The notes under the pieces: model-generated | Told to the model about the DNA's origin: nothing | Seen by the model: only the letters and a program-made list of their open reading frames with translations | Databases searched by the model: none | Assembly: GCA_017519185.1 (NCBI GenBank) | Contig: JAFWSX010000003.1 | Coordinates: 1-54,497 of the forward strand | Direction: 5' to 3' | Source: Bacteroidales bacterium | GTDB lineage: Bacteria > Bacteroidota > Bacteroidia > Bacteroidales > UBA932 | Length of the DNA: 54,497 nt | Program-made: the position numbers and the translations under genes | Shown: in pieces, positions 34,793 through 43,204 of the stretch | Position numbering within the stretch: position 1 is the first letter of the stretch | How the letters are laid out: each line of letters starts with the position of its first letter

Positions 34793-34823
34793 CAAAGATA
34801 GATATTTATGTCTCTATTTTCAA
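34793..34823 (-). promoter_or_regulatory. promoter of the nuclease operon
   Basis: Minus strand: TTG at 34821-34823 and -7 TATCTTTG at 34793-34800, spaced 20 nt, 17 nt before the ATG at 34775. Confidence 0.7.
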
Positions 34824-34861
34824 CCTGACGGAGAAAAACCAGTCGACGATAAGCCGCCCGA

Positions 34862-35011
34862 ACAGACTGACTTGCAGGCGACACTACCGCCCTCGGTAGT
34901 AAAGAGGGAGGGGCCCGTTGAATACGAGTTATCGCGCAGCGATGACGAAGTAGGCAACGGGAGGGTCGGAGTGAGCGTCAGCTCACGGAGGTCGCCGCAA
35001 GTCAGGTCTGT
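34862..35011. repeat. 150-bp nested inverted-repeat element (MITE-like or structured RNA)
   Basis: The outer arms 34862-34882 and 34991-35011 pair over about 20 bp with two single-base bulges. Inside, CCCGTTG (34914-34920) pairs with CAACGGG (34955-34961) and ACTACCG (34883-34889) with CGGTAGT (34894-34900). There is no credible gene. It lies exactly at the right edge of the accessory block. I saw no second copy in this window. Confidence 0.6.
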
Positions 35012-35053
35012 GACACGGCGGCAGTGACAAAGTTTGAAGCAGCGCAGGTGCAG

Positions 35054-35464
35054 TTAATCTGCAAGTTCTGCGTCAGCAGCCTCCGCATTCATCTTTTGTT
35101 CGATGCGGTTCAGGGTGTCGAAGAAGCGATGGGTTGCGATGGCGGGGCCCATCAGCGGCAGACCGAGGGTGTTCCATCCGAACATATGCCACCAGGAAGT
35201 GTATGGACCTTCGATGCCCTTCCCTATCGCTATTGCCTTAAGCTCTTCGGCTATCCGCGCCATCCATATCAAAGGATAGATGAACAGCGTCGGAATTCCG
35301 AGCAGGTAGGCCACCCAGTAACGCTGGGTCCTGCGCCCGAGAATATAATCGAGTTCATCCTGCAGTCCGCCCAGCGGCATATAGAACAGGAAGAACATTC
35401 CGGCCGTGAAAAAATCGATGAAGCCGAACCAGAATCCGGGTCTGTCTGTATGTTTGAATATCAC
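35054..35464 (-). CDS. small membrane protein, DUF4234-like
   Basis: 136 residues with about three hydrophobic segments (FIDFFTAGMFFLFYMPL, VAYLLGIPTLFIYPLIWMARI, GWNTLGLPLMGPAIATHRFF). The spacing and the tail motif HRFFDTLNRIEQKMN resemble DUF4234 membrane proteins. It starts 7 nt after the stop of the GH5-like lipoprotein gene, so it is cotranscribed with it. Function unknown. Confidence 0.65.
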   Translation of the reverse strand: MIFKHTDRPGFWFGFIDFFTAGMFFLFYMPLGGLQDELDYILGRRTQRYWVAYLLGIPTLFIYPLIWMARIAEELKAIAIGKGIEGPYTSWWHMFGWNTLGLPLMGPAIATHRFFDTLNRIEQKMNAEAADAELAD

Positions 35465-35471
35465 CGGACCG

Positions 35472-36674
35472 CTATTGTGCTTTCTTATAAGGTTTCAGCA
35501 GAGCGTACTGCCTGTCAAGCAGAGCCCTGAGCTCCTTCAGGTCCTTGCTTTCCCTCACGCGGTTGACCTGGGCGTTGGGCGCGTCGTGCATCGGAGCCAG
35601 CTGGGCAGACTCGAGCATATTGGCACCGACTTCCGCAATGTGGATACCCTCTGCAAAGTCCTTTCCTCCGGCCTTCTTCCAGGCTTCAGTGCGGCTGAGC
35701 ACGCTGCCGATCTTGTCCTCACGGTCCGGGAATTCAGGGAACGGATTGCTGCGGTTGCGGAAATAGCCCAGGATAGCGGCCGGGATGGACGGATCGCGGA
35801 CAGTGCCGTCACCGTAAAAGACGCCGTGGACAGTGCCCCAGCCTTTCTCGACGATCATAAGCTCCCAGATGCACCAGCCCATTCCGGCTTTCATATGCTC
35901 CTCGAGCGTCACGTCATAGGGATTGGCGCGGGCCACGCAGCCCATCTCACCGTTGAAAACCTTCTTGCCCACCTTGTCGGCAAAAGCCTGGGCGCGGGCT
36001 ATGGTATCGCGCACTTCGTCGCGAGTCTCAGAATAATTGTGGAACTGCAGGATGTCGGCATAGTCGGCCATCTCTATCATACAAGAAACCTTCTCCATTC
36101 CGATAGTCAGAGGAGTTGCCGGATCCATCTCCTTGAACAGACCGTACATAAGCTTGCAATTCTCAAAGTTGCTTTCCTTCATACGCCTGTTGAGGTCGGG
36201 CTCGTTCATCAAGTCCCACATCATCAGGTTCGGCTCGTCCTTAAGCGCAGCCACAAGGAATTCCACCCATTCACGAGCCTGGCTTCTCAGAGTCGTGTCA
36301 CGGGTCCAGCGGCCGCTGCCGACAACCGGCACCATTCCGATGCCGCGCTCGTTGCACTGGCGGGCAAAGTCCTGCAGCCTCGGCGTCAGTTCGTCACCAA
36401 GCTCCGTGAAGCACTGATATGGAACGAACACGCGGGCCATATTCAGCTTCAGCCCCTGGGCCAGGTCGAGGTTGAATGCAGTCTCTTCGGGGTCATAGTT
36501 CACCCAGGTGTCGATGTGGTGCCTGGGCTCGGCCACATATGCAGGAGTATAGTTGAAACCACGGATCTGCGTGCAGTCAATGGCGTACTTGTCAGTCTTG
36601 GGTGCAGGAGCGCTGCAGGAGGCCAATGCGGCGATGCCGGCTAAGGCCAGAAAAAGAAGTCTGAAGGATTTCAT
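35472..36674 (-). CDS. GH5-like glycoside hydrolase lipoprotein
   Basis: 400 residues. Signal peptide with lipobox (FLALAGIAALASCSAP) predicts a lipid-anchored envelope protein. The (beta/alpha)8 clan-A pattern is visible: GFNYTPAYV at the barrel start, MMWDLMNEPD with the acid/base Glu, and VFNGEMGC with the nucleophile Glu. The closest general match is the cellulase/mannanase group (GH5 or a relative); the substrate cannot be decided. A TAnnTTTG element precedes it at 36699-36706. Divergent from the GH3 gene, which suggests shared use of a beta-linked glycan. Confidence 0.8.
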   Translation of the reverse strand: MKSFRLLFLALAGIAALASCSAPAPKTDKYAIDCTQIRGFNYTPAYVAEPRHHIDTWVNYDPEETAFNLDLAQGLKLNMARVFVPYQCFTELGDELTPRLQDFARQCNERGIGMVPVVGSGRWTRDTTLRSQAREWVEFLVAALKDEPNLMMWDLMNEPDLNRRMKESNFENCKLMYGLFKEMDPATPLTIGMEKVSCMIEMADYADILQFHNYSETRDEVRDTIARAQAFADKVGKKVFNGEMGCVARANPYDVTLEEHMKAGMGWCIWELMIVEKGWGTVHGVFYGDGTVRDPSIPAAILGYFRNRSNPFPEFPDREDKIGSVLSRTEAWKKAGGKDFAEGIHIAEVGANMLESAQLAPMHDAPNAQVNRVRESKDLKELRALLDRQYALLKPYKKAQ

Positions 36675-36698
36675 AGTTAAAGAAAGATGGTTCTATCA

Positions 36699-36706
36699 CA
36701 AATTTA
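36699..36706 (-). promoter_or_regulatory. -7 promoter element of the GH5-like operon
   Basis: TAAATTTG on the minus strand matches TAnnTTTG, 24 nt before the ATG at 36674. Confidence 0.55.
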
Positions 36707-36770
36707 ATGAATTAATGCATATCTTTATAGATTGAAAAAAAGTATATCTAATTCAATCCTATTCAAATCA

Positions 36771-39107
36771 ATGAAAAAAATACTGTTATTCGCAGCTGCC
36801 CTTCTTGCAACTGCAACCGTCTTTGCCCAGCCCAAGCTCAACAAGGACAACATTGACGAAGTCCTCAAGGCTATGACCTTGCAGGAGAAAGCCACCCTGC
36901 TGGTCGGCGGAAGCCGCGCAGCAATCGTTAACGGAGTCACCTCCGGCACAACTTCTCTCGTACAGGGTGCTGCCGGCCGTACCCGCGCCATCGACCGCCT
37001 TGGCATTCCTGCCACAGTTCTGGCCGACGGTCCTGCAGGTCTCCGTATCAGCCCTACCCGCGAAGGCACTACCGAGACTTTCTACTGCACCGCATTCCCT
37101 GTAGGCACATCAATGGCATCAAGCTGGGACATCGCCCTCGTCGAGGAGCTGACCACAGCAATGGGTAACGAGGTAAGAGAGTACGGCGTAGACGTGCTCC
37201 TCGCTCCCGGTATGAACATCCACCGCAACATCCTCTGCGGCCGTAACTTCGAGTACTTCTCTGAGGACCCGTTGGTAAGCGGCAAAATGGCTGCTGCATA
37301 TGTACGCGGAATCCAGAGCAACGGTGTCGGAACATCAATCAAACACTTCATGGCCAACAACCAGGAGACCAACCGTAATATGAACGATGCCATCATCAGC
37401 CAGAGAGCTCTCCGCGAGATTTACCTGAAGAACTTCGAAATCGCAGTGAAAGAAGGCAAGCCCTGGACTGTTATGTCATCTTACAACCAGATGAACGGCC
37501 AGTTCACCCAGCAGAACCGCGAACTTCTCACCACCGTCCTCCGCGATGAGTGGGGCTTCGACGGCATCGTAATGACCGACTGGGGCAACAAGGAAGGCAC
37601 AGTGAAAGCTGTCATCGCACAGAACGACCTGATGGAACCCGGCGCCGAGAATGAGATCGAGCGCATTGTCAAGGGCGTCCAGGACGGCACCATCTCACAG
37701 GCCGACCTTGACCGCAACGTACGCAACATGCTCGAGTACATCGTACGCACTCCCCGCTTCGCAGGCTACAAATTCTCAAACAAGCCTGATCTTGCTGCCC
37801 ACGAGGCACTCGTCCGCAAAGCCGCCCCGCAGACAATGGTTCTTCTCAAGAACGACAATGGAGCCCTGCCTCTCAAAGGCACTGAAACCGTAGCCCTCTT
37901 CGGTCTGACTTCATACGATATGATTCCCGGCGGTACCGGTTCAGGAGCCGTAAACAAAAAATATGTCCGCAGCCTCAAGGACGGTCTTGAGATGGACGGA
38001 TTCAAAGTTGACGCAGACCTCGCCAACCTCTATGCGAAATATGTAGACTACCAGAACGCTCTTCAGCTGCGCAACGCAGCCGGCGGCGGAATGTGGGGCC
38101 GTGCTCCTCTGGCAGAAATGGAAGTTCCCGAGAATTATGTAACACGTGAAGTTGCAAACAGCGACGTAGCTGTCATCACTATCGGCCGCAACTCAGGTGA
38201 AGGCGCTGACCGCAAGGCAGTTGCCGGTGACTGGGCACTCACAGATGCCGAGCGCCAGAATATTGAGGCTCTCTGCAACAGTTTCCACGCTGCAGGCAAG
38301 AAAGTCATCGTTGTGCTCAACATCGGCGGTGTGATCGAGACTGCTTCTTGGAAGCATATGCCCGACGCCATCCTTCTCGCTTGGCAGCCCGGTATGGAAG
38401 CAGGTGCTTCTATCGCTGACGTTCTCTGCGGAAAGGCCAACCCTTCAGGCAAGATTGCCACTACTTTCCCTCTGAACTTCTTCGACAGCCCGTCATCAGT
38501 TAACTTCCCCTACAACTACACCCGCAACGCACAGCCTGCCAACGCATTTGGAAGAGGCAACCAGCAGCCCCAGCCTGTAAAGGACGTTGACTACACCGAC
38601 TACAACGAAGGAATCTGGGTAGGTTACCGTTTCTTCGAGACAGCAGGCCAGGAAGTTTCTTATCCGTTCGGCTTCGGTCTTTCATACACCACATTCGAGT
38701 ACAGCAAGCCCGTAGTCAAAGCTACTGCAAACGGCTTCACCGCTACCATCACCGTGAAGAACACCGGTAAGGTTGCAGGCCGCGAAGCTGTCCAGCTTTA
38801 TGTAACTGCTCCTGCTGGAGGTCTTGAGAAACCCGCCAAAGAGCTCAAGGCATTCGCAAAGACCAAAGAACTCGCTCCCGGTGAGAGCCAGACCCTCACA
38901 ATGACCGTTGACAACTATTCTCTCGCTTCATTCAACGAGGCCAAGTCTCAGTGGGAAGCCGCTGCCGGCAACTACACTGTAGCCTTCTCCGCTTCAATCA
39001 AGGATGTACGCGCTACTGCCACCTACAGCCTCAAGAAAGCACAGAGCTGGAAAGTCAACAACGTTCTCGCCCCCACCAAAACACTTGCCGGCATTTCAGT
39101 AAGATAG
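36771..39107 (+). CDS. GH3 beta-glucosidase-type hydrolase
   Basis: About 778 residues with signal peptide (MKKILLFAAALLATATVFAQ). GH3 N-terminal barrel: MTLQEKATLLVGG, ADGPAGLRI, the KHFMANNQETNR motif, and the nucleophile Asp in GIVMTDWGN. The C-terminal alpha/beta sandwich carries a segment with GEGADRK, and a fibronectin-III-like domain follows (from about 660). It is expected to hydrolyse beta-glucosides or related linkages in the periplasm. The frame opens at a TTG (36732), but the ATG at 36771 gives the signal peptide. Terminator at 39131-39160. Confidence 0.94.
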   Translation: MKKILLFAAALLATATVFAQPKLNKDNIDEVLKAMTLQEKATLLVGGSRAAIVNGVTSGTTSLVQGAAGRTRAIDRLGIPATVLADGPAGLRISPTREGTTETFYCTAFPVGTSMASSWDIALVEELTTAMGNEVREYGVDVLLAPGMNIHRNILCGRNFEYFSEDPLVSGKMAAAYVRGIQSNGVGTSIKHFMANNQETNRNMNDAIISQRALREIYLKNFEIAVKEGKPWTVMSSYNQMNGQFTQQNRELLTTVLRDEWGFDGIVMTDWGNKEGTVKAVIAQNDLMEPGAENEIERIVKGVQDGTISQADLDRNVRNMLEYIVRTPRFAGYKFSNKPDLAAHEALVRKAAPQTMVLLKNDNGALPLKGTETVALFGLTSYDMIPGGTGSGAVNKKYVRSLKDGLEMDGFKVDADLANLYAKYVDYQNALQLRNAAGGGMWGRAPLAEMEVPENYVTREVANSDVAVITIGRNSGEGADRKAVAGDWALTDAERQNIEALCNSFHAAGKKVIVVLNIGGVIETASWKHMPDAILLAWQPGMEAGASIADVLCGKANPSGKIATTFPLNFFDSPSSVNFPYNYTRNAQPANAFGRGNQQPQPVKDVDYTDYNEGIWVGYRFFETAGQEVSYPFGFGLSYTTFEYSKPVVKATANGFTATITVKNTGKVAGREAVQLYVTAPAGGLEKPAKELKAFAKTKELAPGESQTLTMTVDNYSLASFNEAKSQWEAAAGNYTVAFSASIKDVRATATYSLKKAQSWKVNNVLAPTKTLAGISVR

Positions 39108-39130
39108 TCTTAGCGTTTTTTGAAGAATAT

Positions 39131-39170
39131 AGTCCTGTCTGCCCCAAAGCAGACAGGACTTTTCTTTTTA
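39131..39170 (+). terminator. intrinsic terminator after GH3
   Basis: 12-bp perfect stem AGTCCTGTCTGC / GCAGACAGGACT, 6-nt loop, then TTTTCTTTTT. It runs directly into the promoter of the next gene. Confidence 0.9.
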
Positions 39171-39176
39171 TCTTTG
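39169..39176 (+). promoter_or_regulatory. -7 promoter element of the GH106 gene
   Basis: TATCTTTG matches TAnnTTTG and ends 6 nt before the ATG at 39183, so the message should have almost no leader. It overlaps the end of the GH3 terminator T-tract. Confidence 0.6.
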
Positions 39177-39182
39177 CATAAG

Positions 39183-41774
39183 ATGAAATTTCTAGTCTCA
39201 TTACTGTTGTTATGCACTTCGGTGGTCGCAGGCGCACAGGACTGGCCTGCCGTCAGGCCCGAGATGCACCCGGCATCCCGTTGGTGGTGGCTGGGAAGTG
39301 CCGTAGATTCGGTCAATCTCGATGCACTGATGAGCGAGTATGCCGCCGCGGGAATAACAGAGCTTGAAATAACACCGATTTACGGTGTGCAGGACAATGA
39401 GGCAGCTGACATAGACTTCCTCTCGCCCGAATGGATGCACGTCCTGCAAATATGCAACACCATCGGAGACAGGGTCGGTATCCGCATAGATATGAACACG
39501 GGCACCGGATGGCCCTTCGGCGGCCCTCAGGTGACCGAGGAAGAGGCTGCGACTAAAGCTGTCGTTCAAAAATCCCAAGATGCTCCGCTTAAAATTACCG
39601 TCACGGCCGGAAAGACCGGACAGATGGTGAAACGTGCAGCCCCCGGAGGAGAAGGCCTGGTCATCGACCATTTCAACAGGGCTGCCGTCAAACATTATCT
39701 TGACAGGTTCTCAAAAGCTTTCAGTGAAAGCGGTGCGAGAGTTCCTTTCAATTTCTTCAACGACTCATATGAAGTGTACGGCGCAGACTGGACGCCCGCG
39801 ATGTTCGACGAGTTCGCCCGCAGGCGTGGGTACAGGCTGGAAGACCACCTGAGAGAATTCTACAGCGAAGAACGGAACGATATCACCTCACGCATCGTGA
39901 GCGACTACCGGGAGACGATGAGCGACCTGCTGCTCGAGAACTTCACCGAGCAGTGGACAGAATGGGCGCACAAGATGGGCTCAAAAACCCGCAACCAGGC
40001 ACACGGCTCCCCCGCCAACCTTCTGGACATATACGCAGCGGTAGACATCCCGGAATGTGAAGGCTTCGGCCTGTCGTTTTTCGGCATCGACGGTCTCAGG
40101 GTGGATTCCCTGGTCAAGGAAAACCAGTGCGACCGCACCTTTATGAAGTACTCTTCTTCCGCCGCCCACGTAACGGGCAAACCGCTTGTCTCATCGGAGA
40201 GCATGACCTGGCTGACGGAACATTTCCGCACCTCGCTGTCACAGTGCAAGCCAGACTTCGACCTTCTCTTCCTTTCCGGCGTGAACCACGTGTTTTTCCA
40301 CGGCACTGCCTACTCCCCTGTTGACGACCCCTGGCCGGGCTGGAAATTCTATGCAAGCATCGATATGTCGCCTACCAATTCCATCTGGAAAGACGCTCCT
40401 GCAATGTTTGACTACATCACCCGCTGCCAGTCCTTCCTTCAGATGGGAAAGCCCGACAACGACCTGCTGACATACTACCCGATCTATGATGTCTGGAATG
40501 ACGTGCCCGGGACATATCTGGCATTCGAGCAGCAAAAGGCCGCCGGGTACACTCCCGTGTTCAAGAAGGCTGTGGAGGACATTCTTGCCAGCGGGCACGA
40601 TACGGACTATATTTCAGACAGATATCTTAAGCAATGCAGGGTTTCCCGTGGCAAAATAGTTTCGGCAGGCACCGAATACAAGGCTCTGGTCGTTCCGCAG
40701 GTGAGACACATCCCTGTCGAAGTGATGGCAAGGATAGAGAAACTTGCAAGGAAGGGTGCCACTGTAGTCTTCGTCGGCGGCTATCCGCAGACCGTTCCCG
40801 GCTACGGCAAGCTTGAGAAGCGCGAGAAGAAACTTGCAAGGATTATCCGCAAACTTCCCGCAGTTTCAGAAGGTCAGTCAGCTGCATCAAAGTATCACAG
40901 GGGCAGGATAATAACCGGCCGTGGATATGCTTCCGCCATAGCCCTGTGCGGCATCCCGGCTGAGGAAATGAGCAATCTCGGCCTCAGTTTCATCCGCCGC
41001 TCCGACGATGGCGGCCATCACTATTTCATTTCTGTTCTCCAGCACGACGGATATGAAGGCTGGGTGAAGCTGGCCGTACCTGCCGAAGATGTAATGTTCT
41101 TCGACCCGATGACTGCCGAAAAAGGCAGAGTGCCTTTCCGGGCCTCAGACGGCTGCACAGAGGTGTTCCTTCAGCTTCGTTCGGGAGAAAGCGTCATAAT
41201 CCAGACTTTCGACCATCCCCTGACCGGTACCGAAGAATGGAAGTACTACGAGACGGACACAGAAACTCAGCGGATAGAGCTGGACAGAGGTTGGAAACTC
41301 ACCTTCACTGCAAGCGAACCTGCCGTAGAGGGCACTTTCGACATAGACAAGCCGGGCTCGTGGACAGACCTGCCCGTTCCTGCTGCAAAAGTCACTATGG
41401 CCACCGGACGGTACTCGAATACCTTCACGATTGATGCTGACGCAGCGGATGAATGGCTGCTAGACCTGGGCGACGTTCGCGAAAGCGCTGTCGTGAGAAT
41501 CAACGGAAAAGATGTCGGGACAGTGTGGGCAGTGCCCTTCACCCTGAGGATTGGCAAATGGCTCCGGGAGGGAGAAAACACTATCGAAATCGACGTGACA
41601 AACCTTCCTGCCAACAGGATAGCCGATCTTGACCGGAAGGGTGTGGAATGGCGCAAGTTCAAGGAGATCAACCTCGTGGACGTTAACTACCAGCACACCA
41701 AGTATGACTGGTGGGCCCCAGTCCCATCCGGACTCAACGGCGCGGTGAGAATCATCCCCCTGCGGATATTCTAA
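39183..41774 (+). CDS. GH106-like alpha-L-rhamnosidase
   Basis: About 863 residues with signal peptide (MKFLVSLLLLCTSVVAGAQ). The start RPEMHPASRWWWLGSAVDSVNLDALMSEYAAAGITELEITP is the characteristic opening of Bacteroidetes GH106 and related large hydrolases. GTGWPFGGP and the long barrel region fit, and a C-terminal galactose-binding-like sandwich (WLLDLGDVRESAVVRINGKDVGTVW ... GENTIEIDVTNLPANRIADLD) ends the protein. GH106 enzymes remove alpha-L-rhamnose from pectic and other glycans. The family call is from overall pattern. The upstream frame extension begins at a TTG inside the terminator and is rejected. Confidence 0.8.
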   Translation: MKFLVSLLLLCTSVVAGAQDWPAVRPEMHPASRWWWLGSAVDSVNLDALMSEYAAAGITELEITPIYGVQDNEAADIDFLSPEWMHVLQICNTIGDRVGIRIDMNTGTGWPFGGPQVTEEEAATKAVVQKSQDAPLKITVTAGKTGQMVKRAAPGGEGLVIDHFNRAAVKHYLDRFSKAFSESGARVPFNFFNDSYEVYGADWTPAMFDEFARRRGYRLEDHLREFYSEERNDITSRIVSDYRETMSDLLLENFTEQWTEWAHKMGSKTRNQAHGSPANLLDIYAAVDIPECEGFGLSFFGIDGLRVDSLVKENQCDRTFMKYSSSAAHVTGKPLVSSESMTWLTEHFRTSLSQCKPDFDLLFLSGVNHVFFHGTAYSPVDDPWPGWKFYASIDMSPTNSIWKDAPAMFDYITRCQSFLQMGKPDNDLLTYYPIYDVWNDVPGTYLAFEQQKAAGYTPVFKKAVEDILASGHDTDYISDRYLKQCRVSRGKIVSAGTEYKALVVPQVRHIPVEVMARIEKLARKGATVVFVGGYPQTVPGYGKLEKREKKLARIIRKLPAVSEGQSAASKYHRGRIITGRGYASAIALCGIPAEEMSNLGLSFIRRSDDGGHHYFISVLQHDGYEGWVKLAVPAEDVMFFDPMTAEKGRVPFRASDGCTEVFLQLRSGESVIIQTFDHPLTGTEEWKYYETDTETQRIELDRGWKLTFTASEPAVEGTFDIDKPGSWTDLPVPAAKVTMATGRYSNTFTIDADAADEWLLDLGDVRESAVVRINGKDVGTVWAVPFTLRIGKWLREGENTIEIDVTNLPANRIADLDRKGVEWRKFKEINLVDVNYQHTKYDWWAPVPSGLNGAVRIIPLRIF

Positions 41775-41819
41775 TAGTTATCCAAAAACACTATATTCGC
41801 GGCCTGATTGAGCCGCGTT

Positions 41820-43154
41820 ATGTCACAGATTCATCTCTCAGACCATTTCACCTACGGCAAACTGATCCGCTTTACTCTGCCGTCTATAGGAATGATGGTG
41901 TTCACCTCACTTTACGGTGTGGTGGACGGGGTGTTCGTCTCGAACTTCGCCGGAAAGGTGCCTTTCGCCGCGGTCAATCTCATCTGGCCCATATTCATGA
42001 TCCTGCAGACACTCGGCTTTATGCTGGGGACCGGAGGCAACGCCATCATCTCGAGGCTACTCGGTCAGAAGAATGACGGAAAAGCCAAGGAGGTGTTTTC
42101 GATGCTTCTTTGGGTCACGGTCGCTGCCGGCATCCTGATCGTCATCACGGGACTCCTGCTGCTCAAACCGCTGCTGGTTTGGATGGGAGTCGAAGGCGAA
42201 CTGCTTGCACAGTCGATGCTGTACGGAAGCATAATGTTTCCCGTCCTCCCCATCGCAATGCTTCAGGTAGAGTTCCAGACCTTTCTGGTGACTGCAGAGA
42301 GGCCGAAGATGGGTTTCCACATCACACTGGCAGCCGGCATAGCCAATATGGTGCTGGATGCACTTTTCATAGGTCTGCTGCGCTGGGGAGTCGTCGGTGC
42401 TGCCGCAGCCACCGTCATAGGCCAGTGCATCGGAGGCATAGTTCCGCTCGTTTATTTCCTCAGGGACAACGGCAGCCTGCTCAGGGTGACTCCTTTCACC
42501 CACGACAGGAAAGCTCTGCTGCATACCCTTGCAAACGGATCCTCAGAGCTGCTCTCCAACGTGTCGATGTCATTCGTGATGACATTGTACAACTGGCAAC
42601 TGATGAGATATATCGGCGAAGACGGCGTGGCCGCCTACGGCGTTCTTATGTACGTCAGCTTCGTCTTCATATCGTGCTTCATCGGATACGGCATCGGCAC
42701 CGCTCCCCTCTTCGGCTATCATTACGGAGCCTGCAACTATACCGAGCTGAAGAACCTGCTGCGCAAGAGTGCGGCAATGGTCGGAATTTTCTCCGTCATC
42801 GTCACTGTACTCGCAGAACTCTTCCCCTATCCTCTTGCACGGGTTTTCGTCGGATATGACCAGGAACTCCTCGACCTGACTGCCGGTGCGTTCCGCATTT
42901 ACAGCATCTCATTCCTGATCTGCGGATTCAACATCTTCGGCAGTTCGCTGTTCACCGCCCTCGGCAATGCTCCGGTTTCGGCCGGAATCGCCTTCTTCCG
43001 AACTATGGTATGCGAAGTGGGCGCAGTGCTGCTTCTTCCCAAATTGCTTGGAATACAAGGGATTTGGCTTGCAGTGCTGGTAGCCGAGGCAGTAGCCTTG
43101 CTGCTGACCGGATTCTTCATCGTAAGGTTCAGAAACAGGTATCAGTACTATTAG
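41820..43154 (+). CDS. MATE-family efflux transporter
   Basis: About 444 residues with 12 predicted helices in two halves. MATE features: TLPSIGMMVFTSLYGVVDGVFVSNFAG in helix 1-2, GTGGNAIISRLLGQKN, and the related second-half region FISCFIGYGIGTAPLFGYHYGA. It exports cationic or drug-like compounds by ion antiport. The ATG at 41820 is preferred over the TTG at 41808. It lies 45 nt downstream of the GH106 gene with no terminator, so it may be cotranscribed. Confidence 0.9.
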   Translation: MSQIHLSDHFTYGKLIRFTLPSIGMMVFTSLYGVVDGVFVSNFAGKVPFAAVNLIWPIFMILQTLGFMLGTGGNAIISRLLGQKNDGKAKEVFSMLLWVTVAAGILIVITGLLLLKPLLVWMGVEGELLAQSMLYGSIMFPVLPIAMLQVEFQTFLVTAERPKMGFHITLAAGIANMVLDALFIGLLRWGVVGAAAATVIGQCIGGIVPLVYFLRDNGSLLRVTPFTHDRKALLHTLANGSSELLSNVSMSFVMTLYNWQLMRYIGEDGVAAYGVLMYVSFVFISCFIGYGIGTAPLFGYHYGACNYTELKNLLRKSAAMVGIFSVIVTVLAELFPYPLARVFVGYDQELLDLTAGAFRIYSISFLICGFNIFGSSLFTALGNAPVSAGIAFFRTMVCEVGAVLLLPKLLGIQGIWLAVLVAEAVALLLTGFFIVRFRNRYQYY

Positions 43155-43174
43155 CAGGCTAATGCCAAAGTTGC

Positions 43175-43182
43175 TATCTTTG
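43175..43182 (+). promoter_or_regulatory. -7 promoter element of the GH43 gene
   Basis: TATCTTTG matches TAnnTTTG, 22 nt before the ATG at 43205. Confidence 0.55.
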
Positions 43183-43204
43183 ACAACAGAATACCCTTTC
43201 AGCT

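Noticed and set aside
34725-35027. 100-codon plus-strand frame at the island border
   Set aside because: It spans the nuclease gene start, its promoter and the inverted-repeat element; not a plausible gene.
35024-36644. Long plus-strand frames (168 and 412 codons) opposite the GH5-like operon
   Set aside because: Antisense shadows of GC-rich coding sequence.
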